NCBI GenBank assembly: GCA_017405645.1
Contig: JAFQZZ010000033.1
Coordinates: forward strand, 53,939 to 117,938
Reading direction: 5' to 3'
DNA from: Bacillota bacterium
GTDB taxonomy: Bacteria; Bacillota; Clostridia; Peptostreptococcales; Anaerovoracaceae
Length of the DNA stretch: 64,000 nucleotides
Under the pieces are notes generated by a model. That model was not told the DNA's origin. It worked only from the letters and a program-made list of their open reading frames with translations, and did no database searches. The translations under genes were made by a program, and so were the position numbers. Shown here in pieces: positions 1 through 9,391 of this stretch. Position 1 is the stretch's first letter. Each line of letters opens with the position of its first letter.

Positions 1-940
1 TGTCTTTGGTGAACTGCTTCATGGTATTCGTCTCTTTTTCGATCAGGTCCCACTTGTTCACCACGATGATCACGCCCTTGCCGGCCTCGTGGGCCAGCCC
101 GGCGATCTTTTTATCCTGTTCCGTGACCCCTTCCTGCGCGTCGATCATCAGGACGCACACGTCGGAGCGTTCGATGGCGGCGATGGCCCGGATCACGCTG
201 TATCGTTCGATGTTCTCGTTCACCCGGCTCCGGCGCCGGATCCCGGCGGTATCGATCAGGGTGAACTTCTTTCCGTTGTATTCAAAAGGCGAGTCGATGG
301 AATCCCGGGTGGTGCCGGCAATGTCGCTGACAATGACCCGTTCTTCCCCCAGGAGCCTGTTCACCAGCGAGGATTTGCCCACGTTGGGCTTGCCGATGAC
401 CGCCACCTGGATGCTCTCTTCTTCCTCTTCCGGGGCGCCCAGTTCCTTAATGCCTTCCACGACTTCGTCCAGCACTTCCCCCAGCCCCAGCATGTTCGCC
501 GAGGAAACGGGGTACGGGACCCCCAGCCCCAGTTCGTAAAAATCATAGATTTCGTCGGTAGCCTTGCCGGTGTCGATCTTGTTGACCACCAGCACGACCT
601 TTTTCCCGGTCCGGTATAGCATATTGGCCACTTCCCGGTCCGCCGAAGTCATTCCTTCCTTGCCGTCCACCATGAAGAGGATCACGTCGGACATTTCCAT
701 GGCGATCTGGGCCTGCTCCCGCATCTGGGAAAGGATCACGTCCGCCGTGGAAGGTTCGATCCCGCCGGTATCGATCAGGGCGAAACTCACCCCGTTCCAT
801 TCCGTCTCGGCGTAGATCCGATCCCGGGTCACGCCGGGAGTATCCTCCACGATGGAGATGCGCTTGCCGATGATCCGGTTGAAGAAGGTGGATTTTCCCA
901 CGTTGGGGCGGCCCACCACCGCTACCAGAGGCTTGCTCAC
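1..940 (-). CDS. der: Ribosome-assembly GTPase Der (EngA), C-terminal part outside the window
   Basis: Double Era-like GTPase needed for late 50S ribosomal subunit assembly. About 313 residues are visible of the usual ~440; the rest lies beyond the left edge. The first G domain starts at residue 8 (GRPNVGKST) with [15 protein letters not shown] and NKID. The second has [24 protein letters not shown] and NKWD, the last read from bases about 40-50. The start is the GTG at 940, because an in-frame stop lies just upstream at 956-958 and a GGGAGGGAG ribosome binding site precedes it. The GTG overlaps the ftsY stop codon (GTGA), so the two are translationally coupled. Family assignment is certain; only the C-terminal KH-like domain is unseen. 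Confidence 0.96.
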   Translation of the reverse strand, partial: MSKPLVAVVGRPNVGKSTFFNRIIGKRISIVEDTPGVTRDRIYAETEWNGVSFALIDTGGIEPSTADVILSQMREQAQIAMEMSDVILFMVDGKEGMTSADREVANMLYRTGKKVVLVVNKIDTGKATDEIYDFYELGLGVPYPVSSANMLGLGEVLDEVVEGIKELGAPEEEEESIQVAVIGKPNVGKSSLVNRLLGEERVIVSDIAGTTRDSIDSPFEYNGKKFTLIDTAGIRRRSRVNENIERYSVIRAIAAIERSDVCVLMIDAQEGVTEQDKKIAGLAHEAGKGVIIVVNKWDLIEKETNTMKQFTKD

Positions 941-1863
941 CAGTTCTCCCTCCCATCAAACAGCGCGTCGGCAAATTCCGACGGCACGAAGGGCTGCATG
1001 TCGTCCACCCCTTCGCCCACGCCGATGTATTTCACCGGAATGTCGAATTCATCCGAAATGGAGATTACGATGCCGCCTTTGGCGGTGCCGTCCAGCTTGG
1101 TCAGGATGATGCCGGTGATGTCGGCGATCTCGCTGAATTCCTTCACCTGGGACTTGGCGTTCTGTCCGGTGGCGCCGTCGATGACCAGCAGGGTCTCCCG
1201 GGTGGCTTCGGGGAATTCCCGCTCCACGATCCGGTTCATTTTATTCAGCTCGTTCATCAGGTTTTTCTTGTTGTGGAGACGCCCCGCGGTATCGCAGATG
1301 ATCACGTCGATGCCCTTCGCCTTCGCGGACTGGACCCCGTCAAAAACCACCGCCGCCGGATCGGAGCCTTCCTTGTGGCGGATCACGTTCACGCCGATCC
1401 GCTCGCCCCAGATTTCCAGCTGTTCCGCTGCCGCTGCCCGGAAGGTGTCCCCGGCCACCAACAGCACTTTCTTTCCGTCGTTCTTGAGCCCGTTGGCGAT
1501 CTTCGCAATGGAGGTAGTTTTGCCGACGCCGTTGACGCCGATCACCATCACCACTACCGGGTAATCGCTGCTGAGCTTGTGGGCTTCCTCCCCCTTGTCC
1601 AGGATCTTCGCCACGACGGCCTTCACTTCCTGCCGGACCTCGTTCACGTCCTGGATCTTCTTGGTCCGGACGGCCTCCCTCAGTTCGTCGCTGATCTTCA
1701 TGGAGGTCTCCATGCCCACGTCGGACATGATCAGGATGTCCTCCAGTTCCTCCAGGAACCGGTCATCCACCTTGGTGTAGGTATTGAAGGCATCCTCGAA
1801 TCCCCGCACCATATTGTCTTTGGTCTTCTTCAGACCATCCGATAATTTCTTAAAAAAAGACAT
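937..1863 (-). CDS. ftsY: Signal recognition particle receptor FtsY
   Basis: SRP receptor GTPase that docks the Ffh-ribosome complex at the membrane for co-translational protein insertion. At 308 residues it is the short form with little or no acidic A domain, as is usual in Firmicutes. The NG domain shows the P-loop GVNGVGKTT, the [11 protein letters not shown] motif, DTAGR and [17 protein letters not shown] ribosome binding site precedes ATG 1863. It follows smc by 18 bases and overlaps der by four, consistent with the same transcript. The smc-ftsY neighbourhood is common in Bacillota. Confidence 0.97.
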   Translation of the reverse strand: MSFFKKLSDGLKKTKDNMVRGFEDAFNTYTKVDDRFLEELEDILIMSDVGMETSMKISDELREAVRTKKIQDVNEVRQEVKAVVAKILDKGEEAHKLSSDYPVVVMVIGVNGVGKTTSIAKIANGLKNDGKKVLLVAGDTFRAAAAEQLEIWGERIGVNVIRHKEGSDPAAVVFDGVQSAKAKGIDVIICDTAGRLHNKKNLMNELNKMNRIVEREFPEATRETLLVIDGATGQNAKSQVKEFSEIADITGIILTKLDGTAKGGIVISISDEFDIPVKYIGVGEGVDDMQPFVPSEFADALFDGRENW

Positions 1864-1881
1864 ATTCTATCCCCTTTCCGG

Positions 1882-4800
1882 TCATCCGGCCGACGATTCC
1901 TTTCCCTCCATCCGCAGGGAAACGATCTGGGAGATGCCCTTCTCGGGCATGGTCACCCCATATAATATATCCGCCTGTTCCATGGTGACCTTCTGGTGGG
2001 TCACCACGATGAACTGGATGTCTGTATACTTTTTCAGGTACCGGATGAACCGGTCGATGTTCTCGTCGTCCAGGGCCGCTTCCGCCTCGTCCAGGATGCA
2101 GAAGGGCGTGGGCCGCACCTTCAGCAGCGCGCACAAAAGTGCAATGGCAGTGACGCTCTTTTCCCCGCCGGACAGCAGGTTGATGTTCTGCAGTTTCTTG
2201 CCGGGGGGCTGGGCCACGATGTCCACGCTGGTCTCCAGCACATTGTCCGGATCCTCCAGGATCAGCTCCGCCTTCCCGCCGCCGAAGAGTTCGGTGTAGG
2301 TTTCCTGGAAGGCCTTGTTGATCTGCCCGAAGCTGTCCAGAAAGCGGGAATGGATCAGCTTGTCCATCTCCGCGATGATGGCCCGCAGGGACTCGATGGA
2401 TCTCTGCAGGTCTTCCCGCTGCTCCGTCAGGAACCCGTAGCGTTCCGAAACCTGCCGGTATTCCTCGATGGCGCCGATGTTCACCGGCTCCAGTTCCTTC
2501 ATCCGGTTCCGGATCTCCCGGGCTTCTTTGGAAGCCGCCGTCACGGCAAAGGTCTCCTGCCGCAGGCGCTTCGCCTCGATGAAGCTGACTTCGTAACGGT
2601 CCCACAGGTTGTTCTTGACCGTTTCGATCTGGTTCTCCGTCCGCGAGATCTTCAGCCTCACGTCGTATTTTCTCGCCTGAATGTCCTGCAGGATCTTCTC
2701 CAGGGCCTTCCCCCGGTCTTCCTGCTCCTTCAGGCGTCTGTTTTCCTCTTCTTTTTCCGACAGAAGCGCCTCCTGATCCGCCCGGATCTCCACATAGCTC
2801 TCCTGTGCCCTTTCCAGGGAGGCCCGGCTGATCCGGATCAGCTCGCCGGTCTCTTCCTTTTCGGTCTCCAGCGCCCCGATCTCCTTCTTCCGGTCTTCCT
2901 GTTCTCCCCGAAGCCGGCCGATCTCCTCCTCACTCCGGCGGATGCCGCTTTCCGTGTGGCGGAGGTCCGATTCCAGGGTGGAAATGGTGATCCGGGTCCG
3001 GGAAATCTCGTCCGACAGCCGTTCCGCTTCCTCCCGGGCCGTTTCATAGTCCCGGATCTCATCGTCCATGTAGCCTTCGCTCTCCCGGATCTGGATGGAT
3101 TTTTGCTTCACGGTATCTTCCGTTTCCGCGATCAGCGTCTCGGTCTCGCCGATTTCCCTCTGTATATCCGCCAGTTCCGTATTCCAGCGCTGCAGATTCT
3201 CCTCAAAGACCGCCTTCCGGCTTTCTGCCATCTTCATTTCGCCCGCCAGGGCACCCAGACGGGTCTGGGCATCCCGGATCGACCGGTCCAGTTCCGCAGC
3301 CTCTTCTTCTTCCGAGGCCAGCGCCTGTTCCCGTTCCTGCAGCCGTTCTTCCAGTTCCCGTTCCTGCTCCGTCATCCGGCGGATCTTCTCTTCCAGGGAC
3401 CGGATCTCGTTCTTTCGTTCGAAGAGATTGGGCCCGGTGTTTTTGTACCGTCCGCCGGTGATGGCGCCGCCGGGGTTGATCTCTTCTCCCTCCAGCGTCA
3501 CAAACCGCATCCCCCAGGCGTAGCGCTTGGACAGCCGCACCGCGTCTTCCAGGGTCTCCGTCACTGCCGTCCGGCCCAGCAGATAGTCCGCGATGGCGTC
3601 GTATTTTTTGTCATGGCTCACCAGGTCCGCCGCAAATCCCACAAAACCCGGTTCTTTCGATATGGCTCCGTTATTGCGTTCCTTCGAGATGTTCCGGCCG
3701 CCCTTGATGCTCTTCACCGGCAGGAAGGTGGCCCGGCCGGCCCGTTCCCTTTTCAGGATCCGCACGCATTCCGATGCGCTCCGGTCGTCCTCGCAGATGA
3801 TGTTCTGTATACTGCCCCCCAGGGCCGTCTGGATCGCCGTTTCATACCCTTCCGGCACGTCGATCAGATCCGTCACCACGCCGTGGATGCCGGCAAACCG
3901 TTCTCGGCTGCCCATGATGAACCGCACGGCCTGATTGTAACCTTCATAGGAATTCTGGAAGCCCGTCAGCAGGTCCTTTTTTGTTTCGGCCTGATGAATC
4001 TTTCCGGTCAGAGCCGACTGCTTTTCCGCCAGCTGCCGCAGGCTCCGGCGGAGTTCTTCCGCCTTGTCCGCCTTTTGTTTCAGGCTCTCCTCCAGCTGTT
4101 CCTTCTGCCCGATGAGGGCCTCCGCCTCCTCCCGGAGACGCGCTTCCCGATCCCGGAGAATCCCGGTCTCTTTTTCCGCTTCGATGCGTTCTTCCTTCAG
4201 CTGGGTCTCCCGCTTCACCAGGCCGTCCGCCAGGTTCCGCAGTCCCAGGATCTCCGTCCGGGCCACGCTGATGCCGCTGCTGAGTTCAAAAACAGCGCTC
4301 TTCTTTTCGTCGATGGCCTCCTGCTTCAGCCGGGCGGCGTCGGTGAGCTTCCGATATTCTTCTTCCTTCCCCGTTAGGGTCTCCCCGCTGAGGGAAAGCT
4401 TCTCCGACAGTTCGTTTTTCCGCTGTTCAAAGGATTCCACCGCAGCGGATTCCTCCAGGATCCGGCGGTCTGTCTTCAGCAGTTCCAGATTCAGCCGCTC
4501 CCGGTCTTTCGCGATGGCGGCTTCCTTTCCTTCCGCCACTTCGATCGTGTTTTTCAGTTCGCCGATCCGCTGGTTTTCCTGCAGCAGCCGGTCATTCAGC
4601 TGCCCGGCTTCCCGGTCCATTTCCAGCATCCGGTCCCGGATCCGGCGGATCTTCTGTTCATTCTGCTCCCGTTCATCGGCGCAGCGGACCTCCTCCGCGT
4701 CCACCGCTTCCTGCTCCTGCAGCAGGGCTTCTTTCCGCGCCTCGTGATTCTCCACCTGACGCACGGCCAGATTGATCTCGATGACCCGGCCCCGCTCCCG

Positions 4801-5454
4801 CAGCCCCAGGTATTCCCGGGCCTTTTCGCTGTCTTCCCTCAGGGAATCGATGCGGCTCTCGATCTCATAAATGATATCGTTCACCCGGTCCAGGTTCCCG
4901 GAAGCATTCCCCAGTTTTCTCTCCGCATCCGTTTTCCGGCTGCGGTACCGGGCGATGCCGGCAGCGCCTTCGAAGATCGCCCGGCGGCCCTCCCCCCGGT
5001 TGTTGATGATGTCGGAGATCTTCCCCTGGCCGATGATGGAATACCCCTCCAGGCCCATGCCCGTGTCCATGATCAGTTCCCGGACATCCTTCAGCCGGCA
5101 GGGATTCCCGTTAATCAGGTACTCGCTCTCGCCGGAGCGCACCATCCGCCGGGTAATAGCCACCTCATCGTATTCAATGGGCAGGACGTTATCGTGATTG
5201 TCAATGACGAGCGTTACTTCCGCAATGCCACGAGCCTTCCGGCTCTCTGTCCCTGCGAAAATAACCTCCTCCATTTTTCCGCCTCTCAGAAGCTTCGGGC
5301 TCTGCTCCCCCAGCACCCAGCGGATGGCGTCGGCGATATTGCTTTTGCCGCTGCCGTTGGGCCCCACGATGCAGGTGATCCCGTCCATAAATTCCAGGCT
5401 CACCGGCTCCGCAAAGGATTTGAACCCGTGCATGTCCAGTCTCTTAAAATACAA
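1882..5454 (-). CDS. smc: Chromosome partition protein SMC
   Basis: Condensin-like ATPase that organises and segregates the chromosome with ScpA and ScpB. The 1190 residues are full length. The N-terminal head carries the Walker A GPNGSGKSN. Long heptad-rich arms flank a globular hinge around residues 500-650, which has glycine-rich turns near GGSIQNIICED and GGAITGGRY. The C-terminal head has the signature LSGGEKSVTAIALL and the Walker B CILDEAEAALDD. The start is TTG at 5454; the sequence MYFKRLDMHGFKSFA matches SMC N-termini, so the next ATG seven codons later would cut a conserved strand. It begins two bases after the rnc stop. Confidence 0.98.
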   Translation of the reverse strand: MYFKRLDMHGFKSFAEPVSLEFMDGITCIVGPNGSGKSNIADAIRWVLGEQSPKLLRGGKMEEVIFAGTESRKARGIAEVTLVIDNHDNVLPIEYDEVAITRRMVRSGESEYLINGNPCRLKDVRELIMDTGMGLEGYSIIGQGKISDIINNRGEGRRAIFEGAAGIARYRSRKTDAERKLGNASGNLDRVNDIIYEIESRIDSLREDSEKAREYLGLRERGRVIEINLAVRQVENHEARKEALLQEQEAVDAEEVRCADEREQNEQKIRRIRDRMLEMDREAGQLNDRLLQENQRIGELKNTIEVAEGKEAAIAKDRERLNLELLKTDRRILEESAAVESFEQRKNELSEKLSLSGETLTGKEEEYRKLTDAARLKQEAIDEKKSAVFELSSGISVARTEILGLRNLADGLVKRETQLKEERIEAEKETGILRDREARLREEAEALIGQKEQLEESLKQKADKAEELRRSLRQLAEKQSALTGKIHQAETKKDLLTGFQNSYEGYNQAVRFIMGSRERFAGIHGVVTDLIDVPEGYETAIQTALGGSIQNIICEDDRSASECVRILKRERAGRATFLPVKSIKGGRNISKERNNGAISKEPGFVGFAADLVSHDKKYDAIADYLLGRTAVTETLEDAVRLSKRYAWGMRFVTLEGEEINPGGAITGGRYKNTGPNLFERKNEIRSLEEKIRRMTEQERELEERLQEREQALASEEEEAAELDRSIRDAQTRLGALAGEMKMAESRKAVFEENLQRWNTELADIQREIGETETLIAETEDTVKQKSIQIRESEGYMDDEIRDYETAREEAERLSDEISRTRITISTLESDLRHTESGIRRSEEEIGRLRGEQEDRKKEIGALETEKEETGELIRISRASLERAQESYVEIRADQEALLSEKEEENRRLKEQEDRGKALEKILQDIQARKYDVRLKISRTENQIETVKNNLWDRYEVSFIEAKRLRQETFAVTAASKEAREIRNRMKELEPVNIGAIEEYRQVSERYGFLTEQREDLQRSIESLRAIIAEMDKLIHSRFLDSFGQINKAFQETYTELFGGGKAELILEDPDNVLETSVDIVAQPPGKKLQNINLLSGGEKSVTAIALLCALLKVRPTPFCILDEAEAALDDENIDRFIRYLKKYTDIQFIVVTHQKVTMEQADILYGVTMPEKGISQIVSLRMEGKESSAG

Positions 5455-5456
5455 AG

Positions 5457-6158
5457 CTATACGTCTCCATTCTCAAATACTGCTTTTGCGGCCTGTTGTT
5501 CCGCTTCTTTCTTGCTCTTCCCGGAACCCTGTCCCAGGACCTTGCCCCCCACCACCAGGTCGATGGTGAAGGTCTTGCTGTGATCCGGGCCTTCTTCCCG
5601 GACCACCTCATAGCGGATGTCCGATTCGCCTTTGGCCTGGATCAGTTCCTGCACCAGGGACTTGTAGTCCCGGTTCAGGTGGCCCATGGCGGCTTCCCGG
5701 ATCACGTCCTTCAGAATGTGCATGGCGGTCTCCCGGGCCTGTTCCCAGCCGGCTTCGATGAAGACCGCGCCGATGATGGCCTCCACCGCATCCGCGTTCA
5801 TGGAAGGCCGGGTCCGTCCGCCGTTGTGTTCTTCGCCCTTCCCCAGGATCAGATACTGCCCCAGTTCCAGTTTCTTCGCACACAGATTCAGCGCCTGTTC
5901 ACAGACGATGGCCGCCCGCTGCTTGGTCAGGCCGCCCTCTTCCGCTTCCGGGTATTCCCGGTACAGATACTCGCTGATCACGGCATCCAGCACCGCATCC
6001 CCCAGAAATTCCAGGCGCTCGTTGTTTTCGTTGTACCGCAGTTTGTTTTCGTTCACATAAGAACTGTGGGTCAGAGCCGTCTGCAGCAGCTTTCCGTCCC
6101 GGAACCGGTAACCGATCGCCTCCGACAGACGCTCCGCTCTATCCTCACTCCATGCCAT
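5457..6158 (-). CDS. rnc: Ribonuclease III
   Basis: Double-strand-specific endoribonuclease for rRNA precursor and structured RNA processing. The 233 residues are typical. The catalytic signature ERLEFLGDAVLD lies near residue 45, and the second acidic cluster NADAVEAIIGAVF near residue 120. A C-terminal dsRNA-binding domain (about 160-230) ends with the basic SGKSKKEAEQQAAKAVF helix. It lies 23 bases after plsX and two before smc. In many Bacillota acpP sits between plsX and rnc; here there is no room for it. Confidence 0.97.
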   Translation of the reverse strand: MAWSEDRAERLSEAIGYRFRDGKLLQTALTHSSYVNENKLRYNENNERLEFLGDAVLDAVISEYLYREYPEAEEGGLTKQRAAIVCEQALNLCAKKLELGQYLILGKGEEHNGGRTRPSMNADAVEAIIGAVFIEAGWEQARETAMHILKDVIREAAMGHLNRDYKSLVQELIQAKGESDIRYEVVREEGPDHSKTFTIDLVVGGKVLGQGSGKSKKEAEQQAAKAVFENGDV

Positions 6159-6181
6159 GCCTTTTCCGTTCTCCTTCAGGC

Positions 6182-7216
6182 TCAGTCGTACAGGGTCTCC
6201 TCGGTCTCCTCCGCGATCTTCATGATCTCGTCGTGGATGGTCTTCACCACTTCATTCTCCACGTAAGCCACGGATTTCATGATGGTGTTCTTCACCGCAT
6301 TGGCATTGGAGGAGCCGTGCATCTTCAGCACCGCGCCCCGCACGCCAAGGAACGGCGCGCCGCCGTATTCGGAGTAATCGAACATCTTCTTGAAATCCTT
6401 CAGCTTGCTCATCAGCAGAGCCGCCCCCAGTTTCGCCTGGACGCCGGAGGAAAGCTTGTCCTTCAGGATGTGCATGAATGCCATGGCCATCCCTTCGGTG
6501 TATTTCAGCACGATGTTGCCGGTGAACCCGTCGCAGACCACCACATCCGCCGGAGATTCCGGCAGGTCCCTGGCTTCCACGTTGCCGATGAAATTCAGGT
6601 TGCTCTGGTCCAGCAGTTCATAAGCCGCCTTGGTCATGGTATTGCCCTTGGTGGCTTCCGCGCCGATGTTGATCAGCCCCACCGTAGGGGATTCGATCCC
6701 CATTACTTTATTCATGTAGACGCTGCCCATGACAGCAAACTCCAGCAGGTTCGCGGGCTTGCATTCCGAATTGGCTCCGGAATCCATCAGGAACATGGGC
6801 TTCGTGCCCTTCATCGGCGGCAGCAGCGTGGCCAGCGCCGGACGGTCGATGCCCCGGATCCGGCCCAGGGTCAGCAGGGCGCCGCTCATGAGGGCCCCGG
6901 TATTCCCCGCCGAAATGAACACGTCGATCTTCTCCTCCTTGAGGTGGTTCAGTCCCACCACCAGGGAGGAATCCTTTTTCCGGCGGACAGCCTTGACCGG
7001 GGAGTCTTCGTTGGTGATGACCTCCGTGGTGGCCACCACCTGTATCCGGTCTCCGCTGTATTCGCAGTTCTCCAGCTCCCGCCGGATCTGCTCCTCGTCG
7101 CCGAAAATACAGATGCTGTCTTCTTCCCGAAGAAGAGCGGCCGCTTCCACTGCGCCTTTGACGGTTTCAACCGGCGCGTGGTCTCCGCCCATTCCGTCCA
7201 GTCCGATTCTGATCAT
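6182..7216 (-). CDS. plsX: Phosphate acyltransferase PlsX
   Basis: Converts acyl-ACP and phosphate to acyl-phosphate, the donor for PlsY in phosphatidic acid synthesis at the membrane. The 344 residues match the family, starting MIRIGLDGMGGDHAP with the phosphate-binding GGD. Later motifs are FISAGNTGALM, DSGANSECKP, NIGAEATKG and CDGFTGNIVLK. The ribosome binding site is GGAGG about a dozen bases before ATG 7216. It follows the SHOCT-domain membrane protein by 28 bases and precedes rnc by 23, inside a long minus-strand run. Confidence 0.97.
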   Translation of the reverse strand: MIRIGLDGMGGDHAPVETVKGAVEAAALLREEDSICIFGDEEQIRRELENCEYSGDRIQVVATTEVITNEDSPVKAVRRKKDSSLVVGLNHLKEEKIDVFISAGNTGALMSGALLTLGRIRGIDRPALATLLPPMKGTKPMFLMDSGANSECKPANLLEFAVMGSVYMNKVMGIESPTVGLINIGAEATKGNTMTKAAYELLDQSNLNFIGNVEARDLPESPADVVVCDGFTGNIVLKYTEGMAMAFMHILKDKLSSGVQAKLGAALLMSKLKDFKKMFDYSEYGGAPFLGVRGAVLKMHGSSNANAVKNTIMKSVAYVENEVVKTIHDEIMKIAEETEETLYD

Positions 7217-7244
7217 GTCGATTCGATCCTCCCTTCGAGCACGG

Positions 7245-8540
7245 CTACAGCCGTTTCAGCAGTTCTCTCTTCTTCTTCTCGAATTCCGCATTCGTGATGA
7301 TTCCCTGGTCCCTCAGTTCCGCCATTTTGCGGATCAGGGCCAGGATCTGCAGCCCGTCTTCACCGATCTGCTGCTTCACTTCTTCCCGGCGGGCTTCCGC
7401 CTTTTCCCGGCGGGCCTGGGCTTCCTGCTCATCCTGCGCGCGGATGAAATCGTCGATATCCGGATATTCTTCCGGTTCTGCCGCCGGCGCTTCCGGCGCC
7501 GCTTCTTCCGGTTCTGCCGGTATCTCAGCAGGCTCTTCCGGAGCCGCGATCGGTTCTTCCGGTGCTGCCGGTTCTGCCGGCATTTCGGCAGGCGTTTCCG
7601 GGATGGCCGGTTCTTCCGCTGCCGGTTCCGCCGGTGTTTCCGTGACCGGTTCGGGCTTGGGTTCTTCTGCCGGCGTGCTGTATGCCTCGAAAGGTTCCGG
7701 TTCCGCGGCAGGCATCTCCGGTGCAAACGCAGCAGGTTCTTCAACCGGTTCCGCAGCGGGTTCCGCCATAGGCGCTTCCTCTACTGCCGGTTCTTCTTTC
7801 GGGAAAGTCTCCTGCGGCTCTGCAGCTGCCGGTTCCTTTACCGGTTCGGGTTTCGGTTCTTCCGCCGGAGCCGGTTTCTTTTTGAATCCGTATTTCTCAT
7901 CCATGCCTTCAAAGAAGTCGTCGTCGTAGATCAGGTCTTCCAGGTCCGCATTGCGGGCGTATTCCAGGAATTCATCCCGGTTCGCAAAGGTCCGGGTCTC
8001 CTGTTCGGTGGCCAGGATCCCCACCACCACGGCGCCGAAGAGGCAGATCGTATCCAGCACGTAGAGGATGGTAACGCCGTAATTCATGTCTGCCAGGCAC
8101 TTGCCCACGGCGATCAGTCCCAGCAGCACAAATATCGCTGCGGTGATCAGCAGCGGCTTGCCGCAGCGGATGTCAAACCGGTCGATCGGGTCAAAGCGGA
8201 AATCGAAGCGGACGATGCCGGCCACGCAGACGATCGCGAAGACCGCCAGCAGGACTCCCAGGAATCCGAAGAACCCGCCCCTGCCGGCGTGGCTGATGAG
8301 CATTTCCACCAACAGCCGCAGGGCCAGGGCCGTGAAGGGTGCGATCAGATTGACCTTCCCCAGGTACGCCATGAAAAACAGCACGGCGGTGACCACTGCC
8401 AGAATGAACAGCATCGCAAAGATCAGCTGCATGCTGGAAATAAAGGCCCATACCGTATATAACGCATCTACGCAGAACAGAATGCAGGCGACCAGGAACA
8501 GGTTGTTGTCGTTCCTGGGCTGGCTCATATAGTTATTCAT
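7245..8540 (-). CDS. Polytopic membrane protein with Pro/Glu/Ala-rich tail and C-terminal SHOCT-like motif
   Basis: Function unknown. About 431 residues: several hydrophobic segments in the first ~215 residues (roughly five or six spans), then a disordered Pro/Glu/Ala-rich tract at about 225-380, then a charged helix. The last ~35 residues fit a SHOCT motif (LALIRKMAELRDQGIITN, then AEFEKKKRELL). SHOCT motifs are short C-terminal helices thought to mediate oligomerisation or docking. The GGAGG at 8549-8553 is 8 bases from ATG 8540 but only 2 from the ATG at 8546, so 8540 is preferred. The gene overlaps the mscS stop, suggesting coupling to the mechanosensitive channel. Confidence 0.8.
   Translation of the reverse strand: MNNYMSQPRNDNNLFLVACILFCVDALYTVWAFISSMQLIFAMLFILAVVTAVLFFMAYLGKVNLIAPFTALALRLLVEMLISHAGRGGFFGFLGVLLAVFAIVCVAGIVRFDFRFDPIDRFDIRCGKPLLITAAIFVLLGLIAVGKCLADMNYGVTILYVLDTICLFGAVVVGILATEQETRTFANRDEFLEYARNADLEDLIYDDDFFEGMDEKYGFKKKPAPAEEPKPEPVKEPAAAEPQETFPKEEPAVEEAPMAEPAAEPVEEPAAFAPEMPAAEPEPFEAYSTPAEEPKPEPVTETPAEPAAEEPAIPETPAEMPAEPAAPEEPIAAPEEPAEIPAEPEEAAPEAPAAEPEEYPDIDDFIRAQDEQEAQARREKAEARREEVKQQIGEDGLQILALIRKMAELRDQGIITNAEFEKKKRELLKRL
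7460..7870 (-). repeat. Degenerate repeat tract encoding Pro/Glu/Ala-rich segment
   Basis: The DNA contains many imperfect repeats of a unit like GGTTCTTCCGG/GGTTCTGCCGG (plus-strand sense). They encode AEEPKPEP-, PAAEP- and EEPAxxP-type repeats. The segment AEEPKPEPV occurs twice. Such tracts can expand or contract by slippage; here they keep the reading frame. Confidence 0.7.
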
Positions 8541-9363
8541 CGTCATTACCTCCCATCATGTGCACGTTGATATGGTCATATGTCATCTTGATGCCCCGGG
8601 CATCGAACATGCGCTTCACCTCATCCAGGGTCTGGAAATAGGCCGGCCAGTAGTCTGCGTTTTTGACCCAGCCCCGGAACAGGTACTCGATGCTGCTGGT
8701 GCCGTAGGCGCTGATGTTGATCAGCGGCGCCGGATCCTGCAGGAATCCCGGGACCGAATCCATCACGTCCCGCAGCGCCCGGTACACTTCATCCGACGGC
8801 GCATCGTAGGATGCATTGAACTTCAGTTCCACCATCCGTTTTTCCTCCGCCGAGAAATTGGTGATCTTTCCGGCGGAAAGTTCGCTGTTGGGCACATATA
8901 CCAGCTTGTTGTCCAGGGTGTCTATCTGGGTGTGGGTCAGCCCAATCTCCTTGACGGTGCCTTCCGTGTCCCCGGTCAGCACGTAATCCCCCACTTTAAA
9001 GGGTTTGGACAGCAGGACCATGATCCCGCCGGCCAGGTTGGACAAAACGCCCTGGACCGCCAGGGAAACCGCCAGTCCCAGAACGCCCAGCAGCGCGATC
9101 AGCGAGGTGATGTTGATCCCCAGCGCCGACGCCACGATCAGGATCGCGATGAACAGCAGCAGGTATTTTACGCAGGAACGAATGAACGAATGCATGGTCT
9201 TCTCGACTTTGCTGCGTTCCAGCATCCGGTCCACAAATCTCATGATGATCTTGATCACGATCAGGCAGACCACCAGCAGGATCAGGGCTGTGACCAGATT
9301 TTCAATATTGAAAATACCCGTCGGGACCCCGATGCTTTCTATGGCTTTTGCTAAAGTATCCAT
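8533..9363 (-). CDS. mscS: Small-conductance mechanosensitive ion channel (MscS family)
   Basis: Membrane channel that opens under tension to release solutes during hypo-osmotic shock. The 276 residues have three transmembrane segments (about 25-45, 62-82 and 88-115). The third is the pore helix rich in Gly and Ala: SLIALLGVLGLAVSLAVQG then LSNLAGGIMVLL. The beta domain has the family motif PFKVGDYVLTG and PNSELSAGKITNFS. It lies 28 bases after the LacI-family regulator, and its stop overlaps the next gene. The operon contains no osmoprotectant transporter. Confidence 0.93.
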   Translation of the reverse strand: MDTLAKAIESIGVPTGIFNIENLVTALILLVVCLIVIKIIMRFVDRMLERSKVEKTMHSFIRSCVKYLLLFIAILIVASALGINITSLIALLGVLGLAVSLAVQGVLSNLAGGIMVLLSKPFKVGDYVLTGDTEGTVKEIGLTHTQIDTLDNKLVYVPNSELSAGKITNFSAEEKRMVELKFNASYDAPSDEVYRALRDVMDSVPGFLQDPAPLINISAYGTSSIEYLFRGWVKNADYWPAYFQTLDEVKRMFDARGIKMTYDHINVHMMGGNDDE

Positions 9364-9391
9364 ACTATTTCTCCAATCTGTTGCATTTGAA

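Noticed and set aside
543..974. A 143-codon minus-strand frame at the start of the der region
   Set aside because: Out of frame with the clear Der GTPase motifs; Arg/Gly/Asp-rich shadow.
1996..4377. A 793-codon open frame on the plus strand
   Set aside because: It is antisense to smc; its protein is rich in Leu, Gln, His and Phe with no motif, an effect of third-position GC bias in the real gene.
7460..7870. Possible CRISPR-like repeat array
   Set aside because: The repeats are degenerate, have no spacers and are in-frame codons for a Pro/Glu/Ala-rich tract.
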